Below, piece by piece: positions 1 to 7,543 of a DNA stretch of 46,851 nt. Positions within the stretch are counted from its first letter, which is position 1, and every line of letters begins with the position of its first letter. The stretch is from Burkholderiales bacterium (GTDB lineage: Bacteria; Pseudomonadota; Gammaproteobacteria; Burkholderiales; JABEVD01). A program made the position numbers and the translations under genes. The stretch spans positions 1-46,851 of the forward strand of contig JAIELG010000037.1 of assembly GCA_019753155.1 (NCBI GenBank), read 5' to 3'. Below the pieces are notes generated by a model. That model ran no database searches. It was not told where the DNA came from and saw nothing but the letters and a program-made list of their open reading frames with translations.

Positions 1-698
1 AGTATTCGGTCTGCCAGGAAAATGGCTTCATCCAGATCGTGCGTGATGAACAGCACGGTGATGTCGATGTTGCGCCAGATTTCCAGCAGATGCGTTTGCA
101 TCTTGCCCCGTGATTGCGCATCCAGCGCGCCGAATGGTTCATCCATCAGCAGAATGCGCGGTTGGTTTACCAGTGCACGGGCGATCGCGACGCGCTGCTT
201 CATGCCGCCGGATAATTCGTGTGGATACGCGTTGGCGAACTTTTCCAAACCGATCAACTCCAGCCAAAGCTCCGCCTCGCGACCGGCATCGTCGGCGCTG
301 ACCTTGTTCATTTCGAGACCGAACATGACGTTCTTTTTTACCGTCAACCAGGGGAAAAGCGTGTAGCCCTGAAATACCATGCCACGGTCACGCCCGGGTC
401 CGGTCACCGGCTTGCCGTCGAGCAACACATCTCCGGAAGTATGAGATTCCAGCCCAGCCAGAATGCGGATCAGCGTGGACTTTCCGCAACCGGATGGTCC
501 GATCACGCAGACGAATTCGCGCCGATGGGTCTTGAAATTGACGTTTTTGAGCGCCGTGACACTGCCCTTGGCGGTTTTGTAGTCCTTGCAGAGATGATTG
601 ACTTCAAGGATTACCTCGCGTGACTTCAGGCGATCGAACCGGCTGCGGACAGCTCCGGATTGTTCAAGGTAGCTTGGCAATGGATTGGTCGTATTCAC
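1..698 (-). CDS. ABC transporter ATP-binding protein, partial (putative guanidine/urea uptake)
   Basis: ATPase subunit of a NitT/TauT-type importer that would power uptake through the adjacent permease. The window edge removes the C-terminus. About 232 residues remain, with Walker A (GPSGCGKST) near residue 65, Q-loop ([11 protein letters not shown]), signature [15 protein letters not shown], Walker B ([12 protein letters not shown]) and switch histidine (FITHDLDEA) all visible. I chose the GTG at 698, three bases after the permease stop, because an ATG at 700 is followed at once by TGA. It is the last gene of the binding protein-porin-permease-ATPase run. Substrate is inferred from the guanidine operon next door; the fold cannot distinguish guanidine from urea, nitrate or taurine. 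Confidence 0.88.
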   Translation of the reverse strand, partial: MNTTNPLPSYLEQSGAVRSRFDRLKSREVILEVNHLCKDYKTAKGSVTALKNVNFKTHRREFVCVIGPSGCGKSTLIRILAGLESHTSGDVLLDGKPVTGPGRDRGMVFQGYTLFPWLTVKKNVMFGLEMNKVSADDAGREAELWLELIGLEKFANAYPHELSGGMKQRVAIARALVNQPRILLMDEPFGALDAQSRGKMQTHLLEIWRNIDITVLFITHDLDEAIFLADRI

Positions 699-700
699 AT

Positions 701-1666
701 TTATTCCTTATTGGCCGAAAGATTCCAGCGGAACAATCTCTTGCCCAGCGCAGCAAGCAGCAAATCGCCGCCGAGGCCGAGAAAGCCGATCATGAAAATG
801 GCTGCATAGACGTTATTGAAATGCTGATAACGCGCTTGCTGGGTGATGTACCAGGTTATGCCCGACGAGGTGCCGATGAGCTCGGCCACGATCAGGTAAG
901 TCCACGCCCAGCCGAGCAGGATGCGCTGATCGCGGTAAATGTCCGGCAGTACTCCTGGAAGAATCACACGAAACAGGAGCTTGAACCGGCTGGTGCCCAG
1001 AGTCATCGCTGCCTCGATCAGGGCATAGTCAAGCTTGCGCGTCGTATTGGCGATGATCAATATCTGTTGGAACAGCGTGCCGATTACGATGATGGCAATT
1101 TTCGGTCCGTCGTAAATGCCCAGGACCGCCACTGCCAGCGCACCGAACGCAGGCGCCGGCAGGTAGCGGAAGAATTCGACAAACGGCTCGCTCAGCCTTG
1201 AAACGGCACTATAAGTGCCGCAAAGGATACCCAACGGAACGCCAAGCAGCGAAGACAGCACGAAGCCCCAGAAAATGATCTGGATGCTGTGCCAAAGACT
1301 CTCGTGCAACCACTGCCCGTCGCGCTGTTCCGGCGCTGTGGTGAATCCTGTATAAAATGCTTTTGCAACCTCATGCGGCGCAGGCAGATAGATGGGATTG
1401 GCCGGCTGACCTTGAGGTATGTGCTTGCCGGCGGTTTGCATATTGGAAAGTTCTTCCCTGAAGGTCGATTTGTCGACCAGCATGCCCACCTGAAAATAAT
1501 CCACATCGCCTGGGTTGCTTATCAGTACCATCGGATGCCAGATAAAAGGCACATAGCTGACCATGCACCATATCAGCAAAGGGAGCAGGAAAGACCCAAT
1601 GCCTAATATCGTTCTCTTGTTTTGCGACAGTTCTCGTCGCACCGCAAACCAGGAGTGTATATTCAT
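701..1666 (-). CDS. ABC transporter permease (putative guanidine/urea uptake)
   Basis: Inner-membrane permease of the BinPDTC (NitT/TauT) type, 321 residues. An N-terminal membrane segment (about 20-42) is followed by a periplasmic stretch of some 90 residues, then the usual five-helix core. The EAA loop that docks the ATPase is seen as [15 protein letters not shown] near residue 225. The long first periplasmic loop is typical of permeases found in urea-carboxylase neighbourhoods. The start ATG at 1666 follows a purine-rich GGGGACGAGG. It sits 129 bases after the porin gene, with a GC-rich hairpin between. Role as a guanidine importer is inferred from context. Confidence 0.85.
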   Translation of the reverse strand: MNIHSWFAVRRELSQNKRTILGIGSFLLPLLIWCMVSYVPFIWHPMVLISNPGDVDYFQVGMLVDKSTFREELSNMQTAGKHIPQGQPANPIYLPAPHEVAKAFYTGFTTAPEQRDGQWLHESLWHSIQIIFWGFVLSSLLGVPLGILCGTYSAVSRLSEPFVEFFRYLPAPAFGALAVAVLGIYDGPKIAIIVIGTLFQQILIIANTTRKLDYALIEAAMTLGTSRFKLLFRVILPGVLPDIYRDQRILLGWAWTYLIVAELIGTSSGITWYITQQARYQHFNNVYAAIFMIGFLGLGGDLLLAALGKRLFRWNLSANKE

Positions 1667-1728
1667 CCTCGTCCCCTTGCCTTTATGCCGATATCTTCAT
1701 GGTCAGAAATTCCAATGGTCTTGCCAAA

Positions 1729-1750
1729 GTCCCGCGATTCCTTGCGGGAC
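1729..1750 (-). other. Stem-loop between porin and permease genes
   Basis: A 7-bp perfect stem (GTCCCGC / GCGGGAC) with an 8-base loop lies in the 129-base gap after the porin stop. On the transcript it is followed by UUUGGC, too poor in U for a strong terminator. It may lower expression of the permease and ATPase relative to the porin and binding protein, or mark an RNA-processing boundary. Function is inferred. Confidence 0.45.
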
Positions 1751-1795
1751 ACTTGGTGATTTGAGTTGCAGCCGTATTTTCCGGATGATTTCGAA

Positions 1796-2608
1796 TCAGA
1801 AGGTGTACTTCAATCCGGCCACGAAGGCATTGTTGCCCAGGAATCTTCCCTTGGTATCGGTATAGAAAGCTCTGCTGGCATTGGTGGTAAGGAAGGCAGC
1901 AGTGGCGCTTAGGCCATTGCCGAAGTCCTTGCTCAGGGTCAGCGACATATCGGAATAGTTGCCCAGGTTCCCGGCTTGGTTCGGAATGAGTTGACGTCCG
2001 ATATGCGGCACGAGCGTAAAACCATTCGATAAATCGATAGCCGCGCTGAGGTCGAAATACTGGCTTCCGGAACTGTTCAAGTTGCCGAGGAAATTGCCGA
2101 CACTGCGGTTGTATTTGAAAGTGTATATCCCGTAAGATAGATCACCGTAAATCTCGACGGTGCTAGCATTTGTAAACGTCCCGGCGGGATAGAAGCCGGC
2201 CACGCCGGAATTGTTGCCGGGGTACCGGTAGGTAATCACACCAACATCGTACGAAAAGTTCGTATCTGTGATTTGCGCCCTATACCCGCCATACAAGTCG
2301 AGCTCGTAGCTGCCTTTTGTGGCGCCATTGAACTCCTTTACCCATTTCACATTGGAAGCGGCTGTGCCAAGGTAAAAGCCGCTCTTGGTTGTCAAGTCGA
2401 TTCCACCCTGAAGGGCTGGACTGCCGGAGGTCTGCGCAATGCCGCGAACTCGATAGTCGGAAACCACTCCCACATTGTAGGCCACGCTGAAATCGGGAAC
2501 AGGTGCTTCTTCCGCCTGGACGGTCAGAGAAAAACCGAGCGCTGCGATAGGGAATGCCGCCTTGACTGGCGAATGTGAAAACGCTTTCTTCAATAATTTG
2601 GATTTCAT
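1796..2608 (-). CDS. TorF-family putative outer-membrane porin
   Basis: A 270-residue outer-membrane beta-barrel protein of the TorF/TIGR02001 type. A signal peptide with a positively charged start, a hydrophobic core and a VQA-EE cleavage site occupies about residues 1-33. The mature part opens with the family pattern FSVAYNVGVVSDYRVRGIAQ and alternates amphipathic strands to a terminal aromatic (KYTF), the usual barrel-assembly signal. Lying between the periplasmic binding protein and the permease, it probably lets the substrate cross the outer membrane. Family members of this class are repeatedly found in urea-carboxylase-linked transport operons. Substrate is inferred. Confidence 0.82.
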   Translation of the reverse strand: MKSKLLKKAFSHSPVKAAFPIAALGFSLTVQAEEAPVPDFSVAYNVGVVSDYRVRGIAQTSGSPALQGGIDLTTKSGFYLGTAASNVKWVKEFNGATKGSYELDLYGGYRAQITDTNFSYDVGVITYRYPGNNSGVAGFYPAGTFTNASTVEIYGDLSYGIYTFKYNRSVGNFLGNLNSSGSQYFDLSAAIDLSNGFTLVPHIGRQLIPNQAGNLGNYSDMSLTLSKDFGNGLSATAAFLTTNASRAFYTDTKGRFLGNNAFVAGLKYTF

Positions 2609-2668
2609 GAAAGATTCCTTTTCAGTAAGTTGAAACTAGGGGTGAATTTTTCTCGGCCTGTCCGTATC

Positions 2669-2705
2669 GCTGCATGCAGGGCGCATCTCACCCCATACAT
2701 GCAGC
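2669..2705 (-). other. Stem-loop between binding-protein and porin genes
   Basis: An inverted repeat (GCTGCATG / CATGCAGC, extendable by a few pairs) with a loop of about 21 bases lies in the 175-base gap after the binding-protein stop. There is no U-run, so it is not a clear terminator. Stem-loops here often stabilise the upstream binding-protein message so that it is made in excess; that role is inferred. Confidence 0.35.
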
Positions 2706-2783
2706 ATCACGACACCACTCTTGTTCCGAGAATGCTGGTGTTGTTCATTGCAATATCGGTCCCAATCAATAGCTTAGAAATGC

Positions 2784-3779
2784 TCATTCGGCGTTTGTGA
2801 AAGATGGATCGATATAGCTGGGCACGTTTTGACTCAGGCCATACGCTTTGTTGTACCAATTGAAGGTATTGGCAATTTCGGTAGAGCCATACAGCGATTT
2901 ATAGCCCTCAGCCTTGACATAGATCTTCTTGCCTTCTTCGAGTGTCAGCAGTTTGGTGCCCTTGAGAAGAGGCAGATACTCGGCCGGACTCACGCCGGAA
3001 CGGGCCGCCATGATCTTGACGGCGTCTGCCTGGGTCTCGGGATTTTCAATGTAGGCGACGACCTTGTTCCACAGTTTGACCACCTTCTGCCAATCAGCGC
3101 GACGATCCCTGGCACTGGCCGGATTGACCGCCAAAACGTCATAGATCAAGCCCGGTTCGTCAGCAGAGGTATAGATCGCCTTTGATCCCGGAACGGCCTT
3201 CCTGGCTTGACCCGCGATAGGCTCCCAGGCACCGATGGCGGAAATGTCCCTGGATGCCAGCATCTGGGGCATTTCGTTGGTTTTTGCACCAACAATTTCG
3301 ATATCATTGGCTTTCATGCCGGCTTTTTTCATGCCATTGCGCAGTAGCAGATGCTCAACCAGGCCCACTTCTACGGAAACTTTCTTGCCCTTCAGGTCGG
3401 CCAGTGACTTGATGCCCGGCTTGGCGAGAATCATGTCATTTCCGTTGGAGTAATCGGTTATAAGAATCATCTTGCTCCTGGCGCCACCGGCGCCCGTAAC
3501 GAGGGTATCTCCATTGGTCATGAAAACGGCATCAAGCTTGCCTGCCGTGAACGCGTCCATTGAAGCGGAGTAATCGAACCACTGAAACTTCACGTCAACG
3601 CCGGCCTCCTTGAACCAGCCTTTTTCGATGGCCACCTGCCATGCCACCCAACCGGGCCAGTCGCTATAACCTATCGTGAGGGGTTGCGCGTATGAGGAAA
3701 TGGAACAAAGGGCCGCCATCGTAACGAGCGCACCCGCCATCAAAAGCTTCATTGTCTTGCCGAGTTTATTTACATGCAT
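2784..3779 (-). CDS. ABC transporter substrate-binding protein (guanidine/urea operon type)
   Basis: Periplasmic binding protein of the NitT/TauT family, about 331 residues. It starts with a signal peptide (MHVNKLGKTMKLLMAGAL... to SYA-QPL, roughly residues 1-32). The mature domain opens with LTIGYSDWPGWVAWQVAIEK and has the typical FTAGKLDAVFMTNGD and DLKGKKVSVEVG segments. I prefer the ATG at 3779 because TTGGAG lies 6 bases upstream; a TTG at 3791 would also be open but overlaps that ribosome site. It is the first gene of the uptake operon, behind a sigma-54-like promoter. The family match to urea-carboxylase-region binding proteins is good; guanidine as ligand is inferred. Confidence 0.87.
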   Translation of the reverse strand: MHVNKLGKTMKLLMAGALVTMAALCSISSYAQPLTIGYSDWPGWVAWQVAIEKGWFKEAGVDVKFQWFDYSASMDAFTAGKLDAVFMTNGDTLVTGAGGARSKMILITDYSNGNDMILAKPGIKSLADLKGKKVSVEVGLVEHLLLRNGMKKAGMKANDIEIVGAKTNEMPQMLASRDISAIGAWEPIAGQARKAVPGSKAIYTSADEPGLIYDVLAVNPASARDRRADWQKVVKLWNKVVAYIENPETQADAVKIMAARSGVSPAEYLPLLKGTKLLTLEEGKKIYVKAEGYKSLYGSTEIANTFNWYNKAYGLSQNVPSYIDPSFTNAE

Positions 3780-3840
3780 TGTCGTCTCCAATTTGTCGTG
3801 GTATTACTGGATATAATATTCGTAATATCCAAGTGGCATC

Positions 3841-3858
3841 AAGCAATAACGATGCCAG
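3841..3858 (-). promoter_or_regulatory. Sigma-54-type promoter for the uptake operon
   Basis: On the minus strand the sequence reads TGGCAT-CGTTA-TTGCTT. Against the RpoN consensus TGGCAC-N5-TTGCW this is a single mismatch, with GG (3856/3855) and GC (3844/3843) exactly 12 bases apart. Transcription would begin near 3831, about 50 bases before the binding-protein ATG. No sigma-70 boxes of comparable quality were seen. Confidence 0.68.
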
Positions 3859-3944
3859 GTATCATGTTCCACAAATTACCTTTGTTTTTATTGAGATTAA
3901 GCTGCTTTGATTGATTGGATGTCGTGCCGGATCGCATTTGGTTT

Positions 3945-3982
3945 GCACCAACATTGAACTCAACACGCACCAAAAAGAGTGC
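3945..3982. promoter_or_regulatory. Possible NtrC-like enhancer pair for the uptake operon
   Basis: Two imperfect GCAC...GTGC palindromes lie about 90-125 bases upstream of the sigma-54-like element. One is GCAC-N7-GAAC (3945-3959) and one is GCAC-N8-GTGC (3967-3982, one base too long in the spacer). Their 22-base offset is close to two helical turns. Both are imperfect, so this is weaker than the pair upstream of the riboswitch operon. Confidence 0.35.
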
Positions 3983-4011
3983 ATCTGATGATGTGAATGT
4001 CGCGCTCGGAA

Positions 4012-4890
4012 TCAAATATGCGCAGCAGTTTCTGATCGTGCTTCGATTACTGCTGCCATCAGAATAAGGATCCCCCCCGCCATTTCCTGAGCTGAGAAAT
4101 GCTCTCCTCCGATCAATACTGCGGAGAACACTCCAACTACAAGTTCCGCCAATAACAAGATTGCTGCCTTGCCTGCGTCAAGACGAGCCACACCATAGAA
4201 AGTCGCCAATGTGCCGGGCAATATCCAAAGCAAACCGAGTGCAGACAATATCCCGATTTGGAATGCGTCGAGTGTCAACATGGATTTTTCGCCCCAATAC
4301 ATGAAGCCGAGCGAAATAAGCGCACACCCCGCATTGATCGCTACTGCCCTCACCGTGTCCGGCAAACCGTGACCGGCTCGGATAGCCACATTATTGAAGG
4401 CAAAAGCCAGTCCGGATGAGAGGGCAAGCATATCCACCATTGAGAGTGGCGTCGAAAATATTTCGGGACCGCCCAAAGTCACGGCCAGTCCTGCCAGCGC
4501 AAGTGCCAGTGCAATGAGTCGCAACCGGGTGAACGCTTCGCCCAGGAAAATCCTTGCCGCAAGAATCGTCCACACCGGTGCCAGATAAAACAGCAACATG
4601 ACGCGCACTACGCTTCCTTCAGCGAGAGAGGTGACCAATGCCGTGGTGGCCCAACCGCCCAGTACGGCGATAAGAAGGATCAATCCGATCTGTCCGCGCA
4701 ATTGCACCAGACTGCCCAAAACGAACGGCAACAGCAATAGCGCCGACAAACCAAACGCATACACTTGCACAATACCGCCCTGAATGCCGAACATGGCCAG
4801 CGATTTGAGCGGCCACCAGAGCAGCCCCCAGAACACCGAGCCTGCAAGCAGTGCCGAGACGGCCTTTTGCTGCGGTTGAAGCTCAAACAT
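4012..4890 (-). CDS. EamA/DMT-family transporter
   Basis: Inner-membrane protein of 292 residues with about ten hydrophobic segments arranged as two EamA repeats (first about 12-145, second about 155-285), the drug/metabolite transporter fold. It starts 7 bases after the stop of the TIM-barrel gene, with AGGTGA upstream of ATG 4890, so it is the last gene of the guanidine-catabolic operon. Known guanidine exporters (Gdx) are short SMR proteins of about 105 residues; this is the longer, duplicated relative. It could export excess guanidine or a carboxylated intermediate, or import a metabolite. No substrate can be read from the sequence. Confidence 0.83.
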   Translation of the reverse strand: MFELQPQQKAVSALLAGSVFWGLLWWPLKSLAMFGIQGGIVQVYAFGLSALLLLPFVLGSLVQLRGQIGLILLIAVLGGWATTALVTSLAEGSVVRVMLLFYLAPVWTILAARIFLGEAFTRLRLIALALALAGLAVTLGGPEIFSTPLSMVDMLALSSGLAFAFNNVAIRAGHGLPDTVRAVAINAGCALISLGFMYWGEKSMLTLDAFQIGILSALGLLWILPGTLATFYGVARLDAGKAAILLLAELVVGVFSAVLIGGEHFSAQEMAGGILILMAAVIEARSETAAHI

Positions 4891-4897
4891 GATCGTT

Positions 4898-5767
4898 TCA
4901 CCTGCGGTCGATTAGATGGCTACGGCTGCGCCACATCTCGAAATGCTCGAGTTCGGATTTTCCCATCCACGCATTGATCTCCCACAAATCGGCAACCGGC
5001 AGCTGCGTGAAGGGCATGACATGCAAATAACCATCGGGACCAAACTCCGGGGTCATCGTGGTGAGGGAATTGCCATTGTCGCGCTGCATCGACCAGATCG
5101 TTTCCCAACAGCGCTGATGCGATGCCAGTGCACCCGCATATTCCGCCGCAGCCGGATGAGGTACTTGCGGGCCCTGGTCATAGCCTATGCGGGCATGAAT
5201 GTGATGGGCGTGCCGCGCAACTTCCTTGACTACATCCCAGTCATCATCCAGCTGCCGCTCCATCACCACTACCCAATGGCTGAAGTCGCAAGTGAGCTGC
5301 AATTGCGGCAGGCGCTGCAGAATATCAAGCGTGGTCCACGGGTTGAACAAGGAGCGACTGCGGTGCGTCTCAAAGCTGCATGCGATGTTCATGCGCGCAG
5401 CGAGTTCCTGCACTTCGCCGAAGAAGCGCACGCTTTGTTCCAACGGCCAGGCATCACAGCCGCCGATAATGCTTACCCATTGCGGTGCCAGCGATCGTCC
5501 GAGTTGTAGCTGGCGCTTAACGTCGGCGACATGCTCTTCCACGGTTGCCTGGCGTCGCGGCACATAGCCGCCTGCCGTCACGATCTCCTGAATGTAACGC
5601 AAGCCCCATGTCAGCAAGACAGACTGCAATTCATCGCGACGTGCCTGCGGTATATCCGCATTTCCTTCCAGGCCGACAAAACCCGCTGCAACAGCCTGGT
5701 AGGCAGCCTTATTCAGCGAGCCGTCATGACCCCACAGCGTTTTGAATAACTGCAGTTCCATGGGCAT
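4898..5767 (-). CDS. TIM-barrel protein (sugar phosphate isomerase/epimerase-like), unknown function
   Basis: A 289-residue protein resembling the xylose isomerase-like TIM-barrel (AP endonuclease 2) family. Likely metal ligands stand in the usual order: Glu in CSFETHRSR, Asp/His in CDFSHW, His in HIHARIG and Glu in TPEFG near the C-terminus. The start ATG at 5767 shares its A with the TGA of the allophanate hydrolase gene (TGATG), implying translational coupling; a second in-frame ATG lies at 5761. Such proteins act on sugars or cleave and isomerise small polar metabolites. It is not part of the described guanidine pathway, so its role here is open. Confidence 0.78.
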   Translation of the reverse strand: MPMELQLFKTLWGHDGSLNKAAYQAVAAGFVGLEGNADIPQARRDELQSVLLTWGLRYIQEIVTAGGYVPRRQATVEEHVADVKRQLQLGRSLAPQWVSIIGGCDAWPLEQSVRFFGEVQELAARMNIACSFETHRSRSLFNPWTTLDILQRLPQLQLTCDFSHWVVVMERQLDDDWDVVKEVARHAHHIHARIGYDQGPQVPHPAAAEYAGALASHQRCWETIWSMQRDNGNSLTTMTPEFGPDGYLHVMPFTQLPVADLWEINAWMGKSELEHFEMWRSRSHLIDRR

Positions 5768-7536
5768 CAGCCTTGTTGCCGAAGATAGGCTCGCCAGCCG
5801 CCAAAGCGGGAGATATCCTCGGCATCCTGCACGGCATATTGCTCGCACACAAAACCCTGAACCTGTTCGCCGCTTGCCAGCGTAATGGTACCGATACCGA
5901 GCGGCGCTGGTATGCCGGCGACGAAAGAGCCGAATTCGCATGCAGGCATTTCCCATATTTCGACTTCGATCGCTGTGCCGGTGCCATCGGCAGATACCCG
6001 CACCATCCCAGGCCGATATGGAGGATTACCGGGCAATGCATAAAGCCTGTAATCTGCGCTGCTCTGAACGCGCGCGACCAGATGCGCACCGCGACTCTTG
6101 AGCTGGTGATTAAGCGGCAAGCCTTCGAGGTGGGCACCGCAAACTGCAACGCGCACCCTTCCGTCAAGCAATGTTTCGTTTTTCGCAGAATGTTCCTTCG
6201 CGCCATGCAGCAAGCGATCGGCCAGATGCAGCAATGGAATATCCTGATGCGCGCGCGCTACCAGCGTGATGCCAAACGGAAGTCCGTTGTCCTGAAATCC
6301 AGCAGGGACGGCAACCGCCGCACAATCCAGCAGATTCATGAAGTTGGTGTAGTAGCCCAGGTTCGCATTCAGGCGGATCGGATCGGCCAGCATTTCATCG
6401 ATGCGATAGATGGTTCCGGCAGTCGGCGTGACGAGGCAATCGATCTTGTTCCAAACCGATGCGGTTTCCTGGCGCAGCGCTTCCAGTTGGTATATGCCGC
6501 AAAATGCATCGGCTGCGGAGAATTTCTTTGAGCCGGCAATGATCTCGCGCACCACCGGATGGATGTGTTCCGTTTTCGCATCGAAGAATTCGCGGATCGC
6601 GGCATAGCGTTCCGCTACCCAGGGACCTTCATACAGCAAGCGCGCTGCATTCAGGAACGGGACAAAATCAACTTCGACCGCCGTGCCGCCGACAGCACAC
6701 AACGCGTCGCAACTGCGCTGGAACAAGAGGGCAGCCTGCTGATTACCGAAGAACTGCAATTGCTCGGCGCGCGGCACGCCAAAACGGAAAGTCGCGGCAT
6801 GTCCGAAATCAAAACCGTGCGCGAGCATGTGGCGCGAATACGGATCTTGCTCGTCATATCCTGCTGCTGCGGATAACACGCTGCCGGCACTCGCCGTATT
6901 GACTGCAAAAATGGAAACACAGTCCAGCGAACGACAGGCTGGCACCACACCATAGGTGGATAACCAGCCCCGCGTCGGTTTCACCCCGACCAAATTATTG
7001 AACGCGGCGGGTACACGCCCCGAACCGGCAGTGTCGGTACCCAGACTGAAACTCGCCTGCCCCAGCGCAATGGCTACTGCTGAGCCGGAGCTGGAGCCGC
7101 CGGAAATATAGTCCGCGTCATATGCGTTGCGGCATGCGCCGTGAGGCGAGCGCGTGCCGTTCAGCCCTGTGGCGAATTGATCGAGGTTGGTCTTGCCGAT
7201 GGGAATAGCGCCCGCATCGATCAGTCGTTGCACCACCGTCGCATGACGTTGCGGCATATAAGCAAATTCAGGACAGCCTGCCGTGGTTGGTGCCCCGGCC
7301 AGATCGATGTTGTCCTTGATGGCGAACGGAATGCCATACAAAGGGAGTTCAGCGGGATCCTTGTCTTGCAGAGCCAGCACGTAGCCTTGGATTTCATCTG
7401 GCGACAAACGATGTATCCATACGCGATGCGGATCGTCACCGATGCACGCCAGGATATCCTGCATGACATCGAGAGGGTGGAGCTCACCAGCCAGATAGCG
7501 TTTACGCAGTGAACCAATATCGAGATCGTGTTTCAT
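5767..7536 (-). CDS. atzF: Allophanate hydrolase
   Basis: Hydrolyses allophanate to ammonia and CO2 (EC 3.5.1.54), the last step of guanidine or urea carboxylase pathways. About 589 residues. The N-terminal amidase-signature domain shows the catalytic Lys (IPFAIKDNID), the Ser-rich loop GGSSSGSAVA and the nucleophile region GTDTAGSGRVPAA. The C-terminal domain (from about 470, starting LLDGRVRVAVCGAHLEGLPL) is the second domain of true allophanate hydrolases, not of generic amidases. I chose ATG 7536, with GAGGA 4 bases upstream and 7 bases beyond the carboxylase stop; the frame stays open further upstream but overlaps the carboxylase. Confidence 0.92.
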   Translation of the reverse strand: MKHDLDIGSLRKRYLAGELHPLDVMQDILACIGDDPHRVWIHRLSPDEIQGYVLALQDKDPAELPLYGIPFAIKDNIDLAGAPTTAGCPEFAYMPQRHATVVQRLIDAGAIPIGKTNLDQFATGLNGTRSPHGACRNAYDADYISGGSSSGSAVAIALGQASFSLGTDTAGSGRVPAAFNNLVGVKPTRGWLSTYGVVPACRSLDCVSIFAVNTASAGSVLSAAAGYDEQDPYSRHMLAHGFDFGHAATFRFGVPRAEQLQFFGNQQAALLFQRSCDALCAVGGTAVEVDFVPFLNAARLLYEGPWVAERYAAIREFFDAKTEHIHPVVREIIAGSKKFSAADAFCGIYQLEALRQETASVWNKIDCLVTPTAGTIYRIDEMLADPIRLNANLGYYTNFMNLLDCAAVAVPAGFQDNGLPFGITLVARAHQDIPLLHLADRLLHGAKEHSAKNETLLDGRVRVAVCGAHLEGLPLNHQLKSRGAHLVARVQSSADYRLYALPGNPPYRPGMVRVSADGTGTAIEVEIWEMPACEFGSFVAGIPAPLGIGTITLASGEQVQGFVCEQYAVQDAEDISRFGGWRAYLRQQG

Positions 7537-7543
7537 CTTGTCC

